Shown here piece after piece: positions 11,818 to 23,520 of a DNA stretch of 64,000 nucleotides. Made by a program: the position numbers and the translations under genes. The notes beneath the pieces are model-generated. The model was not told where the DNA came from, did not search any database, and saw nothing but the letters and a program-made list of their open reading frames with translations. Every line of letters starts with the position of its first letter. The first letter of the stretch is position 1. Source of the stretch: Heterobasidion occidentale (taxonomy: Eukaryota > Basidiomycota > Agaricomycetes > Russulales > Bondarzewiaceae); NCBI GenBank assembly GCA_039111635.1, contig JBCAQO010000001.1, positions 930,001 to 994,000 on the forward strand, given 5' to 3'.

Positions 11818-14800
11818 CTAGATCAAGATCTTCGTTTCTTTTTGAGCTACAATGCGCGACACAAGTAATCAGCATTGATAACAAATGCTTGGGACAGACT
11901 CCATACCCATAGTGATCCGGTCACCAAGCGATAGTGCTATACCCTGAGTCTTGCTGCGTATACGCACATGGCCGGTGATAGTGCCAGCCTCGGTCCGTTC
12001 GATGCTCAGATTCGCGAGAGCATCCTCGCCTATAGTAGTCAACGCATAGCTCAATGAGTACCCGTTATCGCGAAAGGGCACCATGCACGTACCGAAAAGG
12101 CTTCGAGCATACAAGTTGGCCGACAAGAAATCAGAGTCACCCGACATCGCACCATCAGGTGTCAAGCACGACATGTTTGTCGAGCTCATGATGTGCTTGA
12201 GATAATCCCGAGGATCACTATACGGTAATATATGTGAGACCTTGTCATCCAGGTTTGCCAGAACGTACGACATAGTGGTAGACACGTTCACCCGGTTTTC
12301 CCATTCGAACTCTGTCCACATGCTACGGAACTGTAGATGATGATACATGAGTGCGTTTTGAAGAGTTTCACAAGAGGCGAACCTGAGCCTCAGTACAATG
12401 AGCAGGCTTGATGTAGTCCATGATATCGATATGAATGTCGTTGAGGATCACCGCCTGCTCGGAAAGGTTTGGTCCTTCCCAAAGTATGCTACCGAAGATG
12501 ACGCCTGTCTCTGTTGACGAAACTTTGATGGTCGCCTTGATACTCTGGAATCCATGAGGTGCGATGGTGTGCACAGATGGCCTCTCAACTAGTTTCAAAT
12601 CCCCAAGCGTAGCAAAGTCCAGGCAAAGATTTTGGAGAGTGTCGGCAGTTTGATTGACAAGGAGCACGTCTGCAAGTAAACATTCAAAAAGATGTTTCGA
12701 TTAACATCGGACGGTAACTTACCAAGTATGATATCGAAACCATGAACCTTGACATATGCTTCCGCATAAATTGGGTCCGAAAACCCTAATGGAAAATAAT
12801 TAAGGATATATATAGACCAAGTGACGGCTCAAACTGACCTGTGAGCTGGAGATGCGACTTAGGTTTGAAATGAAATCCTCATGTACTTCGCCGGCACCTG
12901 TCGCACGACCCACGTCTTCGTCGTACTGTACATAAAGGATGAGTGACGTGCGAAAACACTGGGAGGATCGGGGATATCGCACATCTATCACGTCGTCTGC
13001 AGCCTTCTTTGAGAACTGGCGGAATGTCAGCAGATCGTCGACCTGAATAGTACTCTCCTTCGTGGCTTCCAGTTCTCTCTTCTCCGCTGCCTGTTTCTTT
13101 AAGAGACTCGCTTCTCGGTAAACCGGCCCAGTGCTTCAAATACAGCTTACGAACCTCTTGTGCCGCGACCATTTTAGAGTATGCCGCCTTGGTGTCTGTG
13201 AGGAAGATTTCGTTCACAGTCGACTTGCTCTCCAGGCCACTCAAGGTCTGTATGCAGTTTAAGATGCGCTCATTGGAGTCCTCGTCGATCGGCACAGTCA
13301 CAAATTTCGACTGGCCGACCCGAATGATAGAGGCCATTATGAGCATTGCCTGTGCATACGCGTAGAATAAAATGAAACAATGAGCTAAGTGATCCAAGAA
13401 ATAGCAGAGGTTACTATAATGACCTCTGCGCGAAGAGCATTCGATTTGCGGTTGTTTTCCGAAATCTCGGAGAACCGCAAGACCAGCTTTGTCAATGCTG
13501 AGGACAGCACAGAACCTGTGAAGAAATCTCCGCCGAGGATGAGCGCTGATTGTGTGTTCAAAGTAGGTCAGTACGCTGCATCCTGTGTCGTGATTACGAA
13601 CGCACTCCGCAATGGGGGCTTGGCAGCCGACTTGACAGCTTCCAATCGCGAGGCAGACACGCTGGTATAGGCTGTCTCTGTGGCATACGTTCCATCTGCG
13701 AGGACCTTCGGCCGTCCACTAGAGGATACTGTCTCCTTGCCCACTTCGTCCTTTGTCTCTTCCTGTTCTGGATTCGTAGCGTCTAGTAGTCGCTGTTCTG
13801 ACGCCAGAATGGGGACCTCGCCAATGACCTTGCGTACTTCTTGGAACGCTTCGAGAATCTCTGGAGCGTTCTCGACGTATTCACCAAGGATCCAAAGGAC
13901 GCCACGGAACACTTTTCCGGACTTCACATCGGACAGTGTTTGGATGAGATGTTCCGTGATGGATGGGCGAAGCGCGGGGAATTTCTCCACGACCTCTCTA
14001 CACGACTGAGATCAATTCGAATCGTCAAGATAACAATAAAGAAAGTCTGACCGAACAAATGCGACAACATCCAGTGCCGAAGGATTACTAGAGTCACCCA
14101 GGAACTCCATGAGAGCGTGCACAACACTGGCTGCAACTTCCGAGAATTTGACTGCGCAAACATGAATAGACTGAATAAGGAGTTGGCGGTACTCTGGTGC
14201 CTGTGATGATGTCAGAAGGACCTGTCGTTACAAAGTACGCTGACTCTACCTTATCGAATTCCTGATCCTGAGTCTTCTGGAGCTGCTTCTTGAGAAACAT
14301 CACGACATCCTCGACATTACGACTCGAAGTCATGCTGAGAGCAATGCTGATGGCTTTCCGGCGAACTTCAATATCAGCACTGCATATAATTCAGTCAGAA
14401 GATATACCGCCTTCAATCATTTATCTGGTACCTTGACAGGACCTGTAGAACGTCCATGATGAGGCCATCGAGGACATGCCCATGCTTTGACCGAAGAACA
14501 TCTAGTCGATCTAGCACGATGAGCTTGACGTTGTTGTCCGACTCTTTGACGACAATGTTAATTAGTGTAGAGGCAGCAGCTGTCACATAGTTTGTTAGAA
14601 CGTATTGAAAACGAAGGTCTAATATCATCCCACCTTTGACAGCGGCAGCATTTTGCGTCAGACTGGTCAAAGTGGTGGCGGCTTCATACTTAACCGCATA
14701 TGATGACGAGTTGAGTAATTCAAAGATGCAGCGAATCCACCTTGCCTATAACAAGGCAATCATTGAATGATGACGCGTATCGCAGAAGCGACACTCACTC

Positions 14801-15693
14801 TATGCGTCGAGTCTGTTTTGCAGTCCAATCTCACAACGTCAATAATGGCCATCTGCAGCAGTTCGTCGAGGCTTCCTATCTGATCGTACACTTGCAAGAC
14901 GTACTCCACAGCCTTCGGCATTGCGCAGTTGGCCAAGAACACAAACGCATTGCGCTTGCATGTCGCGTCAGACTCGGCGGCGAGGAAAGTCTGCATTAGT
15001 TCTGGCGCGTCGGGAATAAGGTGCTCAAACTCGCGGTAGATTGTGTAGACGGCGAAGACCGCGTTCTTGCGAACATAAGAGTGTCGATGCTCGAGACATG
15101 AGCGGCAGAGTGGAATGAGAGGTTCGAGGAGTTCCTGATCCTTCGAGATCTTCTGGAGGAATCGGAGAGTCGCGCCGCGGATGTACTCGTTTGGGTGTTG
15201 CTGAAGAAGCGGGATTACTGTTAATTGTGATGCTGCAGACGCGCAAAACTCACCAAGTCATTTCGAATAGCATTCCTACAGGGAGTTAGAGCCCGGCAGA
15301 ACCACAGATAGAAGAGCACATACACGACTAGGATCATTTCCTGCTTCAGCTTTCCGTTATCGTCATACTTTGGACACACTTCCCAGTAGAAGTGTAAGAG
15401 TTTCTTGAGTTGCTTGTTCCGCGAAGGCATGATGTATTGAATTATAGGCATGAGCAATGTCGGCTACTCTCGCATTGCATATGCATCAAAAACTCAGTCA
15501 GAACGTAAGTTTAGCAACCCAATTTGCTTGCCTGAGGATTCCCATTAATCGTAGAGACTATGATCTTACGCAACGTGTCGAGCTTGACATCGTCCGTGCC
15601 CTTCTGAAGCGCCGTCCGCAAGTCCTGAGTTGATGGAGATTCCGAGCTGTCCTCGTAGACCACAGTGTAGCAAAATGCTTCTTGGTTCGACAT
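11818..15693 (-). CDS. SEC26: Coatomer subunit beta (beta-COP)
   Basis: Beta subunit of the COPI coat, acting on Golgi-to-ER and intra-Golgi vesicles. The start [19 protein letters not shown] is followed by [18 protein letters not shown] and, after an intron, [20 protein letters not shown] and QEMILV, the conserved beta-COP N-terminus. HEAT-like solenoid exons follow: [53 protein letters not shown]. The C-terminal appendage is clear: [62 protein letters not shown] and [11 protein letters not shown]. The last short exon after an intron at about 11830-11896 gives [12 protein letters not shown], matching the family's usual C-terminus. Roughly a dozen introns. The gene is divergently transcribed from the CstF64-like gene, with about 176 bp between the two ATGs. 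Confidence 0.95.
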
Positions 15694-15869
15694 GTCCGGG
15701 ACGAGGCGGAGGTAAAGAGTGGATGTTGACGCTGTTACAACCACGACAACTGGCAGAGTCCATATTGGAAGTCCCACGTGGCCTTGCCTAATTCTGATAC
15801 ACAGTCGGTGCGCTCCTTGACCTGAACGTGCAGTCTCAGAACCGAACCTCTACAATTCCACGCTGCGAT
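15694..15869. promoter_or_regulatory. Bidirectional promoter between SEC26 and the CstF64-like gene
   Basis: The two start codons are only about 176 bp apart and face away from each other, so both genes must share this short region as promoter and 5' UTR. I see no clear TATA box on either strand, in keeping with two housekeeping genes. Confidence 0.5.
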
Positions 15870-16675
15870 ATGTCTACCCCACAAGTCCCCGAGGATCAAC
15901 TGATTGACCTTCTTCTGCATCTCAAAGTAAGGCACGGATTGCTCCAAAGCGCAAGTGTGTGTTTGAGAAAATGAGCGCGTATAGAAAACGCCTCCGGACC
16001 AAGCGCGTACCATACTCAACTCGCAGCCCCAGATTGCATATGCCCTCATCACCCTCATGATGAAAATGAATGCAATCAGTGGAGAAGTGACCCAGGTATG
16101 TGCCGGCCCGTCCATCCTATTTCCTCATCGGGACCCTCAAGATTTCCTCTCAGAAAACGCTTGCAACATTCGGGACCTTACAGAATGGAGTACCCCAATC
16201 AGCTTCAGCTCCAGCTGCTGCAATCCCACCTCACATGACCCCACAACCAAGCCGCGGGGGAACTCCTTTATACCCAACGCCGCCGCCTATATCTTATCCC
16301 GCTCAAGCGGCCCCGTCCAATTATCTCACATATCCTACTGGAGGAATGCCACAGCCGCAACCAAATACATACGTCGCCCCATCTCAGGCCTATGCGGCAC
16401 CTCAACCCACAGTACCCGCAATACCGGATGCATTAGCCGCCATGCCAGAAGAGCAGAGAGTGAGCACATTATGCCAAGGCTCTCATCATTTCAGGCTCTC
16501 ATACGTATTGTAGGCTATGATCATGAGTGTTATTTCCATGACCCAGGACCAAATCAATCGGTTACCTCCGGCCGAGCGTGCTAGCGTCATTCAGTTGGTA
16601 TGGATTTTCTCCAACGTCGTAACAGGAGTACACGCTCACCATTCCTTGTAGCGTACCTCCCTTGGCATATCATGA
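15870..16675 (+). CDS. CstF64/Rna15-like protein: hinge and C-terminal domain only, no RRM
   Basis: Five exons. Exon 1 (15870-15927) gives MSTPQVPEDQLIDLLLHLK. After an intron ending in TATAG comes KTPPDQARTILNSQPQIAYA with LITLMMKMNAISGEVTQ. Together these are the CstF64 hinge that binds CstF77. A Pro/Gln/Ala-rich linker follows (SYPAQAAPSNYLTYPTGGMP). The last two exons give MIMSVISMTQDQINRLPP, AERASVIQL and RTSLGIS, the CSTF_C three-helix domain known to bind Pcf11-type partners. The family role is mRNA 3'-end cleavage and polyadenylation in the nucleus. The usual N-terminal RNA-recognition motif is absent. It cannot lie upstream, because the SEC26 start is 176 bp away on the other strand. 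The product may therefore bridge CstF77 and other factors without binding RNA, and a separate full-length Rna15 probably exists elsewhere. Confidence 0.8.
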
Positions 16676-16793
16676 TGTTCACACTCACGCCTGTCTCCAT
16701 GTTTTGGGGCCTTTCTTTCTCGCTTCATCTCATTTTGGCTGCAGGCTGTCTCTTTCCAGAGCGCTGAGTAGTTTACATGGCTGTGACCAACGT

Positions 16794-17214
16794 TTAATCG
16801 ACAGATACGCCTTTCGCACGCAATTCAGTCTTGGCCTGCGTTATTTCCTATTCAAAATGCATGCATATGAGCAACGACTACGGTCTGCTGAGAAGTCGTT
16901 CTTCGTACAGTGAGCAGTTCCGTATACGCATCTGTACATCTTGAAATGTGTATAGCCCGTGACCCAGAGACCCAAGGCTGTATGACCCAAACGAGACGAG
17001 CAACCACCAGGGCAACTGAGTGGGATGATAGAATTGACGTGCAGGGGTTAGCCATAGTGTTGCTACAACCGTCGGTGATAGCACACACCACAGGTAAGAC
17101 CTGGTCCGAGACTTCTTGATGGACGAAAGGTACCGGGATGTAGGACAGAAATGCGAGGATATAAAGAACGAGTACTACGCTAAACCAGATAGCGACGCGT
17201 CCTGCTCGTGTCAT
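16794..17214 (-). CDS. DPM3: Dolichol-phosphate mannosyltransferase subunit 3, with an apparent frameshift
   Basis: Small ER membrane protein that holds the catalytic subunit of dolichol-phosphate-mannose synthase at the ER; the product feeds N-glycosylation, O-mannosylation and GPI anchors. Exon 1 gives MTRAGRVAIWFSVVLVLYIL, the first TM helix, ending EVSDQVLP. After an intron exon 2 gives LPWWLLVSFGSYSLGSLGHG and LYTFQDV, the second TM helix and start of the conserved tail. The tail then continues one frame over as DAYTELLT and, after a further intron, EITQAKTELRAKGVSVD with TAA at 16794-16796. Two TM segments and a short coiled tail match the family. Joining TFQDV to DAYTELL needs one extra base near 16940 (CAGATG where CAGGATG would be in frame). 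No sensible intron explains it, so it is either a consensus error or a disabling mutation. Confidence 0.8.
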
Positions 17215-17417
17215 GTTTAGGAAATAATGCTAAGGATGTGTTGTCTATCCAAGACGGCCTCGAGATGCGCTGGCTCAATAGATGTGGGAATCGCTGAATC
17301 AGCGGGAGTCCTGATGATGCATGATCGATGATCCTGCGTTTGTTGCCAGGTCTTTTCCAAACTCTCTTCTCCGTCCATTTCTTCAAAGCCGTCGCGAGGC
17401 CAAGCGACGCAGAAGAG

Positions 17418-19640
17418 ATGCCTCCTCCTCATCTCCAAAATTTGTCCTCAGCCCGCGCATTCTCGGGCAATAATCAGGCTCTCACTCCGCGTACACCCCA
17501 TTCGCGCGCCGGTCGCGCTGAAGAGGCATTTACAGAGGTCGAGCTTGAGCAGTTCGGTGATGATGAATACCGCGCCTATTCCGACGTGCAGCAACAGTCC
17601 GAACCTCTCCTCGCGTCTTCTGCAAGTGCTACGTTTCCGCCTTCGGGTATCCGTGCTCGGGGCGACGATGTCCACCCCCGAGATAATAAGAAGGCTAGGG
17701 CGTCGGGGCGAATCTTCCAGTGGGTTGTCACTCATGCAGGACTCGTGCTGGGCGCTCTGGTTGCCATATTTCTATTCTTCATGATCATCCTCTCATTGAA
17801 GCGGCCAGACACGCTTCTTCGGGCCATTGGGGAGAAGAATCTGACTGTATCTGAGGGCGGTTCTATCGCGCACACAGAACAGGATACCACAGAAATTACG
17901 GATCCTGTACAAGAGTTCCCGGTCAACGACGCGAACATCATTTCGTATGCCAACTACACACATTTCCCTCTGCGACCCGATGAATACCATGCCGAGTGCC
18001 AGAAGCTCATGGGTGGGTTCATGCCTCCCCGTCCCTACTGGTGGGGTGAAAAGGACGTCCTTCATCACAGCGATCCGGACTCGGACACATACCCTTTACC
18101 CGAAGGCGAACTCACTCATGTCTGCAGCAGTACTATCACTTACATGCTTGATGGCTATGTCGGTCTTTCGGCTGATTTGGCACTGATGGCGCAAGCTGCA
18201 GCGTTAGCTAGGGAGGTAGGTTACCTTATTTATTTCCCAGGTATTCGTCTTAGTACTAATCACCAAGTCCTCGCCATCCTGATCAGAGAAACCGGACGTT
18301 CCTAGTAGATGACACATATTGGAATCGTGGAAAGTACGTCGAGATATAACTAATGTGGATTAAGCACCGTGTCATAATATGTACCAAGATGGATCGATTA
18401 CTTTCAGGATGTGCGTGCTCGCCAACCAGGTCCAGAACCTGGCTGCCGCGCTCCTCCACCAGAAGGTATTTTTCCAGCTTGGTAATTTCGCTAGTTGATG
18501 CTTACAGTTCAACTCTTAGAACTCGTAGCATGTCCCCGGACAGCTAGGTGAGATTTATTCAGTGCGCTTCAAATTACCTTAGCTCATGAATGTAGACACT
18601 GGGTCAGTGTCTTCGAGTCGTTTAGGAATAGTAGATAGTTATACCCCTCTTGCTAGGTCATTAATTCTCGCACTGCTAAATGGCATTTCGGTCATGGATT
18701 TTCTGAGAACTACGAAGACGCGTGCGTTACCTTCCAGCATATCCTCTCAGTGCTAGCCTTCAGACTCATTTTCATCACAGATATGCTCGTCAGCTGAACC
18801 GACTCAAGGATATCTACGAACGAGTCCGTGAATCGTTACAGCACACAATCCGGCCAAACGCAGCGACAGCACTTCTAATCCGATCCGTGCGCGCGGAGTT
18901 CGCCTCCCTTCTTCCTAACTCCACCTCTGGACTTTCGTCCAGCGACGTTGGTCGGTACATCGCGGTGCACATTCGACGCGGCGATCGTTACGGCCTCTCA
19001 TGGAAATACCACGGTAGATACATCCCGATTGAGGATTATGCCGAAGCTACCTCTTCTACCTGGTCTCGCCTATTCCTCGACCCTGATCTACCTCCTTCGT
19101 CACACCCGCCTTCTCCAGTGGTGTACCTCGCGTTTGACGACCCGACCACACAAGAAAATTATCGCGCCCAACTTCCGGCAGATACGACGCTCTTCTCTCT
19201 TGTGGAGAGTACGGACGGCGAGCTAAGAGCTCTGTCGAGTCCAATCGCGTATGTACAGAGAGAGTTCGATGCGTTGTGGGAGACGGAGAGAGCGAAGCGC
19301 ACGAGGGGCATGATCGTGGACTTTGCGATGATAGGCGGGTTTTGGAATTGGGAATCGGAAGGTAACATCGTGCCGGGTGCTGTGGTATGCACGATTGGGT
19401 GAGTCCGTTTCATCTAAGTCTGCCTCGAGCTTACACATCGCCTTTCGTTTTGTGCGGAACGAATGTAGGTCTAACGTCTGCAGACTCTCTGCAACAGGGT
19501 TAGGCTGGGACCGTGCATTTGGACATATGTTTGGAGATCACGTTGAAGGGAACATTGATGAGCAATACAAGCGGTGGGTAGAGATCGACGAGAAGGGGGC
19601 TGTGGAGCCGGTGTGGCAGGCATTCGAGCTATTCAACTAA
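17418..19640 (+). CDS. Fucosyltransferase-like type II membrane glycosyltransferase
   Basis: A Golgi-type enzyme: a cytoplasmic N-terminus of about 100 residues, one TM segment (THAGLVLGALVAIFLFFMII), then a lumenal catalytic region. The catalytic part has ECQKLMGGFMPPRPYWWG, YMLDGYVGLSADLALMAQAA, then RNRTFLVDDTYWNRGK and WIDYFQDVRARQPGPEPGC in separate exons. The key motif AVHIRRGDRYG is followed by VVYLAFDDP and FALLS-type late motifs (MIVDFAMIGGFWNW). HIRRGD is the GDP-fucose-binding signature of alpha-1,6- and protein O-fucosyltransferases (NodZ/FUT8-like fold). The acceptor is unknown. I chose the ATG at 17418 (MPPPHLQNLSSARAFSG) because the upstream in-frame ATG adds a second short hydrophobic stretch not expected in the family, but it cannot be excluded. 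At least five introns between 18210 and 19500. Confidence 0.7.
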
Positions 19641-20025
19641 TGTACATTGTTCATATGGAACATTTAATTGTCGTTTTGTTAACGCGTGGTAGATGTGGAA
19701 AGACATCATCGACACAACGTGCAAACAATAATTCAAGAATAATCGTACACGGAGCACCTATGTGAAACAAGACGAGCAGTAAATACAGCGACAGCAGAAT
19801 ACAAGGTAAGAGTATGGAATCTCCATGAGCCAACAAGCAAATACAAAAGAGCATGTTCGAGTGAAGCAGTGTCCCGAAAACAACTCCCAAGTACGTCCAT
19901 GTCATAGATCGCAGTCTGCGAGGAATATGTTGGGTGTAAATGGTGCAGATCGTCGATATGTTCCCCTCCCCACTATAGCAAGCCAGCTCTGCTATCCACC
20001 TAGCCCTTATCTACCGAGGGCGAGC
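19641..20025. other. Convergent 3' intergenic region
   Basis: About 385 bases between the stop codons of the fucosyltransferase-like gene and the kinase on the other strand. A/T-rich 3' UTR-like sequence. No frame, repeat or RNA gene that I can support. Confidence 0.5.
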
Positions 20026-22288
20026 TTAGTCACCAGTGCCCCCTAGTGATTCATCCTCCTCGACAGAACTGCGACAATATTCAGCTGTATAGAGGTGCAG
20101 CTGGCAGTCTCCATGCGCCGAGTCTGCGATTTTTTCGTAGTGACACCTCCACTCAAGGTAGTCCCAGTCGATATCTTCAGGCGGGTCGCATACGGATACA
20201 GGCGGCAAATATAGGTTGCAATATCCAGGACTTCTGACATATCTATCGTCGACTGGGAAGGGTGCTAGAGATACTGATGTTGAGCAAGTAGTCGACGGGT
20301 AATAATTGAGGTGCGTTTACTTACGGGCCAAGCGACGCTCGAGCACCAAAGTCCAATCTCTGCAACCGAGAGGTCAGCGGTGTTATAAAAATTGAGTACG
20401 AGAGCTATCACATACATATCCTCGAAAAACGGGTGTGCTTTGACATCAGCAAGCTTGATGCGATTTGTAGGGTCCTTTTCGAGGAGCTGTGACGACGATT
20501 GGAAACTGATATTGAAATAAGCAGCTTTTGTAACTCACCTTCGTCATTAGATCTTTGAAATTTGGATCCTCAACGTCTTTCAATTCATCAGCGACATCCC
20601 ATTTTTCTGTGAGTTCGAGCTGGCGCCGGCTATCAGGCTCATAGTAAAGCGGAGTAAACGGCTGGGCAGCGGACGCGATCAGCTGGATTGTCGATGGAGC
20701 AACGTCAGTTCACTCACACCACGCCTGTACAATTCGCCGAGTATGATGCCGTACGCCCACAGATCAACCTGGCCCGTGTAGTCGACGCCGTTCTCCGACC
20801 ACTTGAGCACTTCAGGTGCCAAGTAACCAATCGTTCCGACCATGTAGCCCCGCATCTGTGCATCCCGTAAGGCTTCCTGATTTCCCGGATCAACTTGAAA
20901 CGACAGGTTGAAGTCCGTGAGCGCGAGGTGCCCGGTAGGCGTGACGAGTACATTAGATGCCTTGAGGTCTCCATGGATGATCCCCAAGTTGTGCAGTTGT
21001 TCGATGCCCAAAATCTGCGGAAGATTTCATATCAAAAAGACATAATGAGAAAAGAAAGAAGACACAAACTAGCTCAGCAGCGTAGAACTGAATAGCTTCC
21101 AACGTGAAATCAACTGGCATGCGGCATAGCAGACCCCAGAGGTCCAATGGATAATACCTCTGCAAGCTCGTCAATCATCTGCACGATGGCTCATAATAGA
21201 TAGAAAGCACGAACCATGACTAGATATAAATTGGACTCGTCCTGAAATGATGCCAGCAGTCTTGTTGCGAAGTTACCACTTGACTGAGTAGTGATCTCCT
21301 GCATAATTCTTTGTTCCTGATAAACGAATTGACAGAACGACCTAGAGTTGCACATGGACTGCTTCGAGTAAGCCTTGATCGCGACCTTCTCTGGGAAGTT
21401 TGATTCCCGACGATACGATAGAGCCGATGCCACGAAGACGCTAGCGAACCCGCCCTGGCCAACCTTATCGAGGACGCAGTAAACGTTGTCGCCGTCTTCA
21501 AGTACTAACGGGTCATCTGACTGGGTTGCCAACCACCGGTCTATCTCGCCATCCGTCCGAAAGACATCATCCTGTTCTACCTCCGACCCCACTTCAGACT
21601 GATCACTGTCCGAACAGCCAGCCAACGCATGAAGAGCCTCGGATTCTCTTGTTTCGATTGACGATGAAGACACGTAAGGAGAGGATAGTCGAGAATGATA
21701 ACGACTATCTAGATGGGATGCTGTGGATGCAAGGGCATGGGGAGCCGGAGGAGGACGAAAGACCTTGCGCATTTCAACAGAACCTGACGACGTCGCGCCG
21801 CGGGTAGGTGAAGTTGGTGGGAGAGATTGTAAGGAATCTTGGACTTGAGTGGCCGATGGAGTGAGGACGACAGCGAAGTCACTCTCGACAGATAGAGGAG
21901 TCTTGAGTAGTTCACAGTTGACCGACGAAACACCTGAGGACGGAACACTGTCATCTGAAAGTGCTGCATTTCCAAGAGCGAGGAGCATGGACTTTTGGAA
22001 GAAGATAAGAGGGATGGGTCGCCGATGATGGTTGAAGCCGATGGATGCCACAGCCTCCACAGCCATGCCAGTGCCCCAGTATCTAGGCAAAGGGTGATGT
22101 GGAGGAGGGGGAGGAAGCATAGCACGAAGCCAACCCTGGGCCACACGGGTTGCTGCGGGGAGGACGATCTCAGTAGTGGAGGCAGCCACGACTAAAGTGG
22201 TAGCGGTGAAAAGACGAGTGATGATCGGAATGTTGTCCTCGTAGGCATTTCGACCAAAAGCGCGGAGGATGTTTGTAGCGAGGCTCAT
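20026..22288 (-). CDS. Divergent serine/threonine protein kinase (HGD/DFN)
   Basis: The first exon encodes about 360 residues. It begins [18 protein letters not shown], passes through two mildly hydrophobic segments and a poly-Pro stretch, then a Ser-rich linker, and enters the kinase domain with [13 protein letters not shown] (glycine loop) and VAIKAYSK (VAIK lysine). Later exons give the C-lobe: [37 protein letters not shown] and [13 protein letters not shown], then a tail ending [14 protein letters not shown]. The catalytic loop reads HGD instead of HRD and the magnesium motif DFN instead of DFG. The Asp of each motif, the VAIK Lys and the APE motif are kept, so activity is possible but unusual. 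I cannot place it in a named subfamily. A TATA box sits about 100 bp upstream. Confidence 0.8.
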
Positions 22289-22386
22289 GGTGAAGAGTGA
22301 AAGCAGGGATGAGGAAAGCTCCAGGTGATGGTGATGAGGAAGAACCTCGACTGTCGCTGCATAGAGGACTCTTCAAAGGCTGAACG

Positions 22387-22393
22387 CTTTATA
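22387..22393 (-). promoter_or_regulatory. TATA box of the divergent kinase gene
   Basis: TATAAAG on the minus strand, about 100 bp upstream of the ATG at 22286-22288. Position and match are the only evidence. Confidence 0.45.
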
Positions 22394-22729
22394 CTCTCCC
22401 TCAGGCCACAAACGAGGCACAAGAAATTGTGGCATGGGTGGCGGCGTGAGCTTCGACAGCGATGGAACAAGCACGTGGTCGGAGCTCAGAAACATCAAAG
22501 CGCAGAAAATCACTGTTGTTCAATTGATAGCAAGGAGGCGCTAGGCACAACTGACATTGGCCAGAATTGGTACTGCGAGGCCGACAGCTCGTCTTGTACT
22601 GTCACCAAGCGAGGTATTGTCATGAGGAATGAGGTCTGTACAATCAGTGCAAGGCGGATTGCAGAAGCCTGTCAAAAAGGCGCCGGCTTGCTCGAAGTGA
22701 TAGAACATACGTTCGGCAAGAATACAAGT
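22394..22729. other. Upstream region of the divergent kinase; no gene seen
   Basis: About 340 bases between the kinase TATA box and the stop codon of the NR2C2AP-like gene. A frame is open on the plus strand, but it has no family resemblance and no good start context, so I treat the stretch as promoter plus 3' UTR. Confidence 0.4.
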
Positions 22730-23290
22730 CTATCGTATCGGTGCTCGAGCACCCTCGATGTCTAGATCGTAGACAGTTATACGGCCAAAAAAGTCTGAGC
22801 TCTCCTCGAAGACGAGTTTCATGGTTTGGATGCCGTTTTGGACTTGCTCGACTACTCCGCAGAGGTCAAAGACTTGCTTCCGATTCACATCTTCAGGGTA
22901 TATCCGAGCCAAAGTCTCCCAACCAGACTGCTGAGAAGATTGAACATTGACGAGACATCGGATGCCGACGAAACCCCCTTGGAATGTCAACGAAATGCTA
23001 CTCGGTACGATTGGTGACGGGAAGGAAAGTTGAATGGACTGCGGTAGACCCTGCGAAAAACATCAAGGCGTCGAAGGAACGGAGGCAGGGGGATACATGC
23101 TTGTTGTGATGTCCAGCACGTCTCGGGGCTACGATCTGTCAGGCATTTTCTTCCAACGGACTTGTCCAAGGTTGAGCTGACTCTGGAGTTTTGACCCGTC
23201 AATAGGGGGAAAAATGATGATATTCAGCAGCAGCACGCACTTGATTCGCGTCTCAGCCGTGATGAGCGATGCGGGTGAACAGGCCGACAT
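22730..23290 (-). CDS. NR2C2-associated-protein-like (discoidin-fold) protein
   Basis: Small single-domain protein. Exon 1: MSACSPASLITAETRIK. Exon 2: VSSTLDKSVGRKCLTDRSPE then TCWTSQQ. Exon 3: GLPQSIQLSF, SLTFQGGFVGIRCLV, ETLARIYPEDVNRKQVF, LVFEESSDFFGRITVYDLDI. The order 'SS..L...........D...ETCW.S.QG', 'FQGGF', 'YPED', 'F..S.DFFGR..vY.L' is that of metazoan NR2C2AP, a small galactose-binding/discoidin-like protein that in animals represses the TR4 nuclear receptor. Fungi lack that receptor, so the fungal role is unknown. The second intron appears to start with GC rather than GT (CAA|GCATGT); GT readings break the match around CWTSQQ|GLPQ. Confidence 0.75.
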
Positions 23291-23520
23291 GATGATCCCT
23301 ATAGTCGAGCTTTATAGGATAGAAACATGAATAGTTGAGGGATGTCGAAAGTCGAAGGAACACATGCATGCGCATATATATATGCAGGATTGTCAGCAGG
23401 AGATCTGAGATCCGATCCAGTCCCACCTGCGTGTTTGTCTGTTTTTCTGATACCCATGGACAGTCAATCTTTTCTCATCCAGTGCACGCCGCTACAAGGC
23501 CCCAGCTCTCTCATGCAGAC

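Noticed and set aside
17328..17417. Upstream ATG for the fucosyltransferase-like protein (MILRLLPGLF...)
   Set aside because: It adds a second hydrophobic segment before the known type II anchor. The ATG at 17418 gives a normal cytoplasmic tail. Not fully excluded.
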